From Flectonema sp. DT1601 (Eukaryota > Euglenozoa > Diplonemea > Diplonemida > Diplonemidae), in NCBI GenBank assembly GCA_964019425.1, contig OZ025795.1, positions 748,001 through 812,000 of the forward strand: a stretch of DNA of 64,000 nt, read 5' to 3'. Positions 56,001 to 64,000 of this stretch are shown here, piece after piece. The position numbers and the translations under genes are program-made. Below the pieces are notes generated by a model, which saw only the letters and a program-made list of their open reading frames with translations, had not been told where the DNA came from and ran no database searches. The first letter of the stretch is position 1; the number at the start of each line of letters is the position of its first letter.

Positions 56001-58354
56001 GTAGAGGAACAGAACCTATGGAACATTGAATCGTATTCTCTACCACATTGAGATACAACCACGGATCTATTAACGTCTTCTGCTGTGAGGACGTTACTCC
56101 ACAACAAGTTGATAAAAAATGAATGATTCCTTCGAATCAAATTATATCTGTTTGTGAACTCACTGAACTCTAACGCGTCAATCGCAATGAGACTTCTTTC
56201 TATTTTCTCATTCTGTTGAACGTTAATTAGTTTTTGATTAAAATCATTTTGTTTTTGATCTCTCTGTAAGAGCATTCTGCTAACGAGGATTTCTACGTCT
56301 GTTGAAGTCACAATAGAACCACCTGCATGAATACTTGTATTTTGACAAAAGTGAAGCGTACAGACAAGAATAGAAAGCACAGCTGGGATGGAAGCTGATG
56401 TTGTCATTTCGACTCTCACTGGTCTCTTCTTCCTCAAAACCTCATTTAGAAGAATCTTTTTCGCCAGCTGCTGAACTTGCAAATCAGTCACTTCGTGATG
56501 TCTTTTACGAAAGGTTTCTAGTTCAGGTCCCTGGATTGTCACCTTTGATTTTAGTATTGGATTTTCTGTGAGTTTATCACCACAGTTCATGATCACACCT
56601 CTCAATACTCGTTGAGCTGTTGCCTCAAGAGTATGTTTTGCTATAATCTTATGAGCGCTTTCCGTGCTTCGTTGCTTCAGTACCCTCTGTTCTTCTCGCA
56701 TTGCCATCGAATTTTCAATTTCCGTCATAATGACATTCGGATCTCCAGAAAAAGGTCTAAAATTAGTCCTTTGTGTAGAGGACTCATGGGGAGACCCAAC
56801 ACCACCGTAGGTGGCGGAGTTATTTTTTGGAAGAAGCGTGTCAGCTGGTTTTGTAATAACTATGTGTCTATTAAGAACACTGTGCTGTAATAATGAGATT
56901 GGTTTTGGAGGTCTACTCATATCAGATACAGTACAAGATGATACAGGTACATGTACAGGTTGATGTTTATGAATTATTGGAAGTCCTCCAGTCCCAACAT
57001 TAACTGTTTGAGGATTAGTACCAACAGCTGATATTAGTTCTGAATGTGGTTTTCTTTTATATCGACGCCACTTATCCCAATAAGGACGACGTCTCCATTG
57101 AACCATCCATCCGAGTAGTGTGTGAACTATCTTTGATCTTCTGACTCCAAACTTTCTAACGAGAACATTCCTCCTCAAAGTATCGTAGTAACGATTTGTT
57201 AGTACCATTCTCGTGTTTGAATAGAGTGACTGAAGTTGCTGAAGTTTTCTGCGAGCTCGTTTCGCCTGAACCTTCTCAAGAATGAACAGCTGCCACCTTG
57301 CGAAGTATCGATCTCTCAACTTTCGCTCAACAGCTGCAAACATACGGGGGATTGCTAAGGTAACATTTCTAGTTGCAGTCTGACGCTTGTCTTTAAGTAG
57401 CTGCTTCAGTCCTTCTGTTAGCTCCTCCGGCAACTTAACACCGACGTCAATATGAGCCGGAGCCGCGGGAAGTGGTTGCTGTACTACAACTGGTTGGTTA
57501 CTCTTTCTAACTTCTCTCTGCAACTCGTCGATGACTTGCTGCTGCTGCTGGAGCTGAAGTTGAAGAGCTTGCGCAAGTCTTTCAGTAGCTCGGTCAGGTT
57601 CGGGTTGAGCAGGTACTGGTTGGTTAACAACCACTACCTGGGGCTGCTGTTGTTGCTGAGGGTGTTGGGATTGCTGTTGTTGGTGGTGCTGAAGGTGATC
57701 GTCGTGTGGCTGGTGATGTGATTGCTGCTGCCGTTGGTGGACTACTTGCTGATTTTGTTGTTGCTGATAGCGTTGTTGTTGCTGCTGAGTCACTTGATCT
57801 AAAATTAGCGTATCAACGCCACCAACTAAATGAAGACTTGTCGGCACATCAGGTCTTGCCTGACTAACAAGTGTCACTTTCTTCTCAGCCACTTGCACCG
57901 GAGACTGATCTACGAAGTGTGGAATTCCAGATATTCGAGTTGGCTGCCCCGGTTGGTTCCGTGGTTCTCTTGGAAATATTAGCGGGTGTTGGGAGAGGAG
58001 TTGAACAGCTCTGGTTTCCAACAGCGACTTCGATACGATGACATCGCGAGGTACTGAAGATGCTGGTGAGTGTGCTAACTTCGGGGGAGGAGGTAGCTCA
58101 GTCGATTGAACGTTGCAATCGTAAGTTGCGTTTTGAAGTTTTTTTTCAATAGTTCTCAGACTTCGTTTTTGGATTTCAAGTGCCGGCGGATCTCTCAGTT
58201 CAAAAGTTAACTTCTCTATCGCAGACTCCACAATACCTTCTTCAAGGATTCCCCTTTCTGGAATCATATCAAGAACACCATTACTAACTCGATCATCGAA
58301 TCCTTCTCGTAGCCTTGCGAGGATTTCTACTACTCCTTCGTCCTGATCAGACAT
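53064..58354 (-). CDS. large polyQ, SFI1-repeat-like protein, three exons
   Basis: There are three exons, 55577-58354, 55212-55492 and 53064-54960, with donors GTATGT and GTAGGG and CAG acceptors. The phases match, giving 1651 aa. Residues about 185-290 are a Gln/His-rich low-complexity region. After it (about 330-440) come helices with the spacing of centrin-binding SFI1 repeats: LRDRYFARWQLFILEK, LTNRYYDTLRRNVLVRK, LLGWMVQWRRRPYWDKWRRY. The remainder is mostly helical and charged. A middle region has near-repeated short motifs (VPINLKNEDVIIAEDIPIRL). The last exon begins with a long basic coiled coil and ends in a leucine-rich helix (EIRRLQEILRVKELALA). It is likely a basal-body or cytoskeletal protein. 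Taken one by one, the exons look like separate genes. An acceptor (CTGACACAG) lies 20 nt before the ATG. Confidence 0.75.
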
Positions 58355-58379
58355 TCAACTCATTACGTCATTCACTGTG

Positions 58380-58731
58380 TCAGGGAGGGTTGTGTTTTCT
58401 ATTGGAAATAATAATACAAAACAATTGAAATAACATTTACAACAAATCCTTAACAATGTAATTGTGATCTGTTGTGAACAGTGTGAAATAATGTTACTCG
58501 AACATGTCTGTTGTGGTTTCTTGAACTCACCCGGCAGACTCAGCTGCGAAGTGGGAGTGCTATGATACTATTGCACATTCGGACGTAGCGTTTTTGAGAC
58601 AAGACAACAAACAGTAGTTTCACATAGTACAGAATAAAGAAACCAAATGAACGAACGGATGATATAAATTATGAAAATAATGCATCGAATACTACGTACT
58701 CAGGCACAAGAGATGATCATCATAGACAACA
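58380..58731. other. intergenic region, nothing recognised
   Basis: About 350 bases between the PPR gene's stop and the SFI1-like gene's acceptor. No coding or structured element is seen. Confidence 0.4.
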
Positions 58732-59859
58732 CTATGCCCATACGGTAGGAGTTACGTCGCTTGCTCTGTTGTCTCCTGGTAATGCTTTTAGCATTAGGCT
58801 TGCTATTGTTTCGGCTTTCTTTCGATCACCTACTTTATTATAAAGTGATAATAGCTCACGATAAACTTCTCTGTGATCGACATTGTCTCGTCTTGCTTGT
58901 TCCAACCCAGCTTCAGCTAGAGCTATACTGCGAGCGTCAACCTTTATTCCACCCCTACATTCTAACTTACAAGCCCTAATAAATATACAATATGTAACAA
59001 AGTCTGGAGCTGTTCCTATTTCACGAAGTTTATTATAAATCAGAGCAATTGCATTCATGTCTAAAGGTTTGAGGTGGAGACGCATGACTTGATTAAAGAC
59101 AGTTGAGGACGGAGTCAGACCCTCATTTATTGATTCAGTTAATATTTGCATACCAGCCTTTGGATCGCCAGCCTTGATGCAAGTTTTTAGAAGTGCTGCG
59201 AATGTTTCATCGTTGTATTGAATGTTTCTTTCATTCATTTCCTCAAATACTTTCCTTGCTGCAGGGTAGTTATTACATGCTTGAATAGCCCAATGATAAG
59301 ACATTCGATCTGGTTGTAGTCCTGAAGATTTCATCGCTTCTAACACACTTAACGCATATGACTGTTCTCCTCTTTTTGCGAATCCCATTAGAAGATAATT
59401 ATAGGCCTGCTTAGTTACTGCCCAACCACCATCTTTCATTTCTGCTAATACTTGACGGATTCCTTGAAGATCTCCTACCATAGCATGCCCTTTCATTAAT
59501 TCCTCGTACGGTTCAGAGCAGTTTAAAATGTCTTTTCGTTTCATCTCTTCGAGGTATGCTCGAGCTTCAATATTTCTTCCCCATCTGGCGAGGAGTGTAA
59601 TTGACTGGATCATTGCTGCAGATCCGCAGGTATATCCAGCATCTGATAATCTTGTTATCTCACTTTTTAACGCAGCCGCTAATGCCGCACTCCTCTGCTG
59701 ACCAACTCTAACGTGCTGAACAGTTCCTAGTGTCCATCTTAAAAAATCAGCAACGTCTCTGTCACTCATTCCATCAGGAAACTTCCTTGGTCCCAAATCA
59801 AACGACGAAGGAGCGTATCCCCAACTCCCCCATCGACGCGCGACGACTCTTCGTATCAT
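58732..59859 (-). CDS. pentatricopeptide-repeat (PPR) protein, probably organellar
   Basis: The product has 375 aa. From about residue 75 onward there are at least six PPR motifs of about 35 residues: for example YEELMKGHAMVGDLQGIRQV, YNYLLMGFAKRGEQSYALSV, FAALLKTCIKAGDPKAGMQI and FNQVMRLHLKPLDMNAIALI. The basic, acid-free N-terminus (MIRRVVARRWGSWGYAPSSF) fits a mitochondrial presequence. PPR proteins bind single-stranded RNA and act in organellar RNA processing or translation. The number of repeats is modest, and no DYW or SMR domain is present. A possible acceptor (CCTAATAAAATAG) lies 6 nt before the ATG. Confidence 0.9.
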   Translation of the reverse strand: MIRRVVARRWGSWGYAPSSFDLGPRKFPDGMSDRDVADFLRWTLGTVQHVRVGQQRSAALAAALKSEITRLSDAGYTCGSAAMIQSITLLARWGRNIEARAYLEEMKRKDILNCSEPYEELMKGHAMVGDLQGIRQVLAEMKDGGWAVTKQAYNYLLMGFAKRGEQSYALSVLEAMKSSGLQPDRMSYHWAIQACNNYPAARKVFEEMNERNIQYNDETFAALLKTCIKAGDPKAGMQILTESINEGLTPSSTVFNQVMRLHLKPLDMNAIALIYNKLREIGTAPDFVTYCIFIRACKLECRGGIKVDARSIALAEAGLEQARRDNVDHREVYRELLSLYNKVGDRKKAETIASLMLKALPGDNRASDVTPTVWA

Positions 59860-59874
59860 GTGATTCTATTTTAT

Positions 59875-60840
59875 TAGGAATGAAGGATTGGATTTATTAC
59901 GAATGATATCGGAGGTTGTTTGTTATTTTTTATTTTTCAACGGGTTCGTCATAAAAGTCTAATGACCTGTTTAAAACGGGGAGGGCGAAAAGATTTTTTC
60001 AGAAAAAAGAAGGGGGAAAAAAAACTGCCACTACTACAGAATCTACTAAGTTTCGTGTCTCGCATATCAAAAATCAACTCAAGGTAGGCACTAACAAGTC
60101 ACCAAGTACTACTGCGGTAATACCTTGAGAGGTTATAGAAAGACAGAGTTTCTTTTTTGTATTTTTTTCTTTTTTTTTTTTCGTTTTTTTCGTTCTTTAC
60201 CATATGAATGGATTTTTATTTCAAAAAAAATAGTGATCAACCTTACCTGATAATTCTGATCGGGCAACCGTAACATTATTCGGAAAAAAAAAAAAAAAAA
60301 AAAAAAAACGATAACATGTTTGTAAGATTCCAACACTTTCTTTTAAAGGAAGACAACAACTTTTTTTTTTTTTTTTTTTTTTGTCATTGCCAATAAATGG
60401 TAACTTGGCATCCTTGAGAAGAAAAGACTTGAAATCCTCAATAGATCTACTAGTTTCAAACAGAATACGAGTTGCGTACACTAAATGAAAAACATAGCGA
60501 AAAGAAAACGTTTTTTTTTTTGAAAAAAAAAGAAGGGGATGAAGTGAATGATAACTCACACTAATGAACAAACAAACCGAGTACACAGCGCGCGAAACAG
60601 GAAAAAAATAAAATCCCTTAGCGCCGCAATTCCTTTTCTCGGTTTAGAAAATGAAAAAAAAATTAAAAAAAAAAAATAACCGTCGAGTAAGGGGCTGCAT
60701 TGGCATTTTTTTTTTTTTCTTTTAACCTCTCGCACTCAAAAGCAATATTTTAATTTTCTCGTTTTGTATGTTTGTAGACACCAGTAATAAATAGCAAACA
60801 ATGTAGCTACGTGAGTTATATTAGTGGGTTGTGTATTTAT
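59875..60840. other. intergenic low-complexity DNA
   Basis: No gene is seen. The stretch contains a T-run at about 60170-60181, an A-run of about 27 at 60282-60308 and a T-run of about 22 at 60361-60382. Short minus ORFs here (60133-60336, 60221-60586) are largely translated homopolymer. Confidence 0.5.
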
Positions 60841-61845
60841 TTATTTTGCTTTACGGTGAGTGTCGAAGGCAGACATAGTGTTAGAAAGAAGCATAGCAAC
60901 AGTCATTGGGCCTACACCACCAGGAACAGGAGTGATGAAACCGGCATTTTGTTTTGCAACTTCAAAGTCGACGTCGCCTACTAATTTTCCATCAACGCGA
61001 TTGATTCCAATATCAATTACAATCGCACCTGGTTTAATCCATTCTCCTTTAACTAACCCAGGCTTACCAGCAGCAACAATTACACACTCAGCTCTTCTAA
61101 CATGAGCTTCTAAGTCTCTTGTGAATCTGTGAGCCATTTGACAACTCGCTCCATTTAACAATAATTCCAACATCATAGGACGCCCAACATGATTAGATGC
61201 TCCCACAACAAGACACTCTAACCCATAAGGGTTAACTCCAGTACTCCAAATCAGTTGCATAACACCCCAAGGTGTACATGGTCTAAGTGTTGGAGTTCTG
61301 CTTACCAGATTTCCAATGTTGGTTGGGTGGAACCCATCAACATCTTTGTCAGGTTTTATCTTTTGAATGACTTCACTTACAGATCCTTGAAGGTCTCCAG
61401 GGAGTGGGAGTTGAACGAGAATTCCATCACAATTCTCATCATCATTTAATCTATCGATTTCAGACAATAGTTTTTCTAACGTTGTTTCAGAAGGAAGATT
61501 CAACAGAGTGCTATTGATACCAACTTCCTTACAAGCTCTTTCCTTCTGTCTGATGTATACTTTTGAAGCTCCGTTGTCTCCAACGAGGATAACGGTCAGC
61601 CCAGGAGCTCTCTTTTCGAATCGCTCGTCTGCCATTTTCGCTTCGAGATCCTTCTTGACTCGGGTTCTGATTTCTGCGGAAATCGTCTTTCCACAAATTA
61701 TTTTTCCCTTTTCACCATTAGCATCGATACCCTTTAATTCACAGTGGTTCTTTGGTTCGTAATATTTTGAGAACTCCGAGTAGGACTCAACCTTTGCTCT
61801 CTTTAGCTCCACCTGCTCACCGTCACTTGGTCTTTTGTCAGTCAT
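60841..61845 (-). CDS. folD: FolD: methylenetetrahydrofolate dehydrogenase/cyclohydrolase, bacterial type
   Basis: The predicted protein has 334 aa from the ATG at 61845; an acceptor (CCCTCCTCACAG) lies 10 nt upstream, which argues against the longer frame. It catalyses NADP-dependent oxidation of 5,10-methylene-THF and its hydrolysis to 10-formyl-THF. Visible motifs are [13 protein letters not shown] with the catalytic Lys, [29 protein letters not shown], the nucleotide-binding [12 protein letters not shown] and [15 protein letters not shown]. The strings ASNxVGRPMxxELLL, HRFTxxL and GKPGxxxGxWIKxGAIVIDxGIN match the proteobacterial (E. coli-like) form much better than animal MTHFD1. An extra N-terminal 45 residues contain KRAKVE, a possible nuclear signal. 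It is monofunctional in length, with no formate-THF ligase. Confidence 0.95.
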   Translation of the reverse strand: MTDKRPSDGEQVELKRAKVESYSEFSKYYEPKNHCELKGIDANGEKGKIICGKTISAEIRTRVKKDLEAKMADERFEKRAPGLTVILVGDNGASKVYIRQKERACKEVGINSTLLNLPSETTLEKLLSEIDRLNDDENCDGILVQLPLPGDLQGSVSEVIQKIKPDKDVDGFHPTNIGNLVSRTPTLRPCTPWGVMQLIWSTGVNPYGLECLVVGASNHVGRPMMLELLLNGASCQMAHRFTRDLEAHVRRAECVIVAAGKPGLVKGEWIKPGAIVIDIGINRVDGKLVGDVDFEVAKQNAGFITPVPGGVGPMTVAMLLSNTMSAFDTHRKAK

Positions 61846-61869
61846 TTCTATGTTACTGTGAGGAGGGGA

Positions 61870-62545
61870 TACAATACCGTAATACAATGATACTATTGTT
61901 TTTGTATTAATTATTTATTAGTATCTTTGATATGAGTACATGGTTATCTACTACCTAACAGAAAACAATAAGTTAAAACTGAAATAGACATACACACATA
62001 CTAGCAGTCAAGAGGGAAACATAAAGAGAAACCATCGGTGCGCCGCAGAGAGAAAGGCTTTCATGCGTCACTCATTCGCTTTCTTTCACGATTTTTTTTC
62101 TTTTTTAATAATTCTGTTTTTCTTTTCACTTAAGTACCAGTTATTCTAAACTCGGATTTTTTTTTTTTTTTTTTTTTTTTTTCGAAAGGGGAAAGTGTAA
62201 ACGAAACAACTACAGAATAGCCACACAAGAACATTCCTAAAGACGTTCCCACCGAATGAGTTAAGAAAAACAGTTTCAGCGAATCACATCAGAAGAATTG
62301 GACAAGTGTGTACAAGCGATAATTCACTTACTTATTTCTTTCCATTGCTATCATTCGCAATATGTTTTTTTTTTTTTTTGTGATTCCTTGCACTTTCGCC
62401 AATGACTGCTCTTCGAACACAGCTTTGTCCTCTAGTGGGAGGGGTGCCCACTAACAAGAGCCAAAATTTAGATAATCAAGACAAGATGACTCAAATCCAA
62501 TATAACAACACCCACATACTATCAACATCTGGTGGAGAGAAAATA

Positions 62546-62581
<36 letters not shown>

Positions 62582-64000
62582 GAGGAAAAAAAGAACTAGG
62601 AGATATATAATATGCAAAAGATGAAAGGAAAAACAAAAAGGCGCTTACCGAGCAACTAAATGGCCAAACTAAAGTAGCTGATGAACGAATACGTGTTAGG
62701 TGAGAGGAATCAAAAACCAATCCTCATTTCCGTATTCTTAATACCCAATATAGTAAGTGAGATTGCTTTACTCTTTTTCAGTTTCCATTTTTTTTTGTTT
62801 TAAATATACAGTGATTCGTTGTGATTTATCCGAACCCGAAATAGTTGCTTAAGGAAGAAAATGAAAAAGGAGGGGGAAAAAATATTTTAATAAGGTACCT
62901 GTCTTGGTAAAAACATGCTAATGCCGACTGAGCATAAGTAACATTTTTACACATTAGTCACGATGTCTTAATTTAGACTACCCGACATTACGGATAGGGA
63001 AAAGAAATCGAAAGAAGAAATAATAAATATATAAAAAAAAAAACGCTATAAAAGGGAAAGAGTTTTCTTTTTTTTTTTCTTCTCAATTTTTCTTTTTTCC
63101 TTTCCCTTCCCCCCGAGTTTTCGCATTAGTATTATGCCGTTTTTTAAAAAAAAAAAAAATGCCAGACGAGAATTTCTTAAACTGAAAGTGGAAGGGGAGA
63201 AGCGGGAAGGAAAGACTTACAAAACTGATATGTAAAATTTTCTTTTTTTGGATTTCATTCTCGCTTCTTTTTTTTTTCTTTTTTTTTTTTTTTCTCATTT
63301 CTCGGCGCAAAGATCCAGACCTAAGAATAAGCCTTGGCTTCGCTAGCCAGAATTAATAAAAAACTAAAATAATAAAAAAAAAAAACTACACATTTTAATT
63401 GTGATAAAAAAAGAGATGAGCAACAGCCACTCAACTGCAGAACGTACAGGGGATGAGAAAACAAAAGTGGAGGGAAAAGAAACGTAGAAGGGAAAAAAAA
63501 AAAAAAAAAAAAAAGACGCAATATAACATTACTTATTCTTCTCTGACTATGTGACAGGCTGCAATACTAAAGAGAGATCGACTCTTTTCAGACAGTTACT
63601 TTGCACTTTTCCTAACCTCCTACAAAGAGTCTATGATTAGGCAGCGACTGTCAGCTATTACGGTCGATGAGGGGTCATAAAAAAGCGAAGAAACAAGGGA
63701 ATGGTATAGGGTTAACTGTTGGAGCATATTTATAATGATATAAATATATTGTATTGCATCAAAGTAAGTTAAATGAACATTAGTAATTTATGATACAGTG
63801 ATTTATGGTGTTGTTAGGGGGAGTGTGAAAAAAGTGTCCTATTACGCTAAACAATACGATTTCTGACTACTATAGGGGTACTCAAGACCTAACTAAAATC
63901 GAACATAACATCCAACATAAGACTACCTCACCTGTAGATCCCCTATTGAGGAAGATGATGTCGTAACACACAACAACACACCTCTTCTAACTATGTAGTA
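61870..64000. other. right-edge region with no recognised gene
   Basis: About 2.1 kb upstream of folD. It is rich in A-runs and T-runs (62157-62182, 62551-62580, 63491-63514). Small ORFs on both strands (62402-62720, 63083-63310, 63321-63521) are mostly translated homopolymer. The last 450 bases are of more ordinary composition and could be the 3' end of a gene lying beyond the edge, but no frame supports this. Confidence 0.45.

Overview
The window is nuclear DNA from a single-celled eukaryote. It has GT-AG introns (donors mostly GTATGT-like), AT-rich non-coding DNA full of long A and T runs, no operons or Shine-Dalgarno sites, and typically eukaryotic proteins (NDR kinase, RPLP1, TBCC/CARP domains, PPR, a GID/CTLH E3 subunit). 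I recognise 22 genes and all are on the minus strand, with gaps often of only 150-400 bases. In almost every gene an AG preceded by a splice-acceptor-like stretch lies 5-33 nt before the ATG. One-way gene arrays with an acceptor just before each start are typical of polycistronic transcription with spliced-leader trans-splicing. Together with ordinary cis-introns this suggests an intron-bearing euglenozoan (diplonemid or euglenid) or another trans-splicing protist. The lineage is an inference; no spliced-leader RNA gene was seen.

Reading in transcription order (high to low coordinates): a bacterial-type FolD (60841-61845); a PPR protein (58732-59859); a 1651-aa three-exon polyQ/SFI1-like protein (53064-58354); a two-exon polyQ protein whose intron holds a repeat element (50813-52686); a metallophosphoesterase (49380-50642); a predicted myristoylated kinase with a PDZ-like domain (46637-49189); a 2.6-kb gene-free stretch; a BspA-type LRR protein (42820-43989); a vWA/F-box/UBA-like protein (40001-42637); an ankyrin-RS protein (37263-39524); an unknown protein with an apparent frameshift (35240-36318); RPLP1 (34540-35070); a 2237-aa pseudokinase/TBCC-array protein (27093-34267) carrying a nearly identical 1-kb internal duplication; a small coiled-coil protein; an NDR kinase (23396-25615); an RMD5/GID2-like E3 subunit (21408-22628); a cytoskeletal-looking coiled-coil protein (18983-21145); a GC-rich 3459-aa secreted protein with CAP and EGF-like modules (7469-17848); a 3.2-kb repeat-bearing gap; a possible gamma-glutamylcyclotransferase-like protein; a bestrophin; a membrane J-protein; a small unknown protein; and the 5' end of an MFS transporter cut by the left edge.

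The genes are functionally mixed, as expected if grouping reflects shared transcription and not a pathway. Several of the listed gene models join ORFs that look separate until splice sites are matched; every such joint keeps the reading frame exactly. The best candidates for undescribed biology are the pseudokinase fused to about seven TBCC/CARP-like domains with its very recent internal duplication, the giant secreted CAP/EGF protein, and the vWA/F-box/UBA protein.
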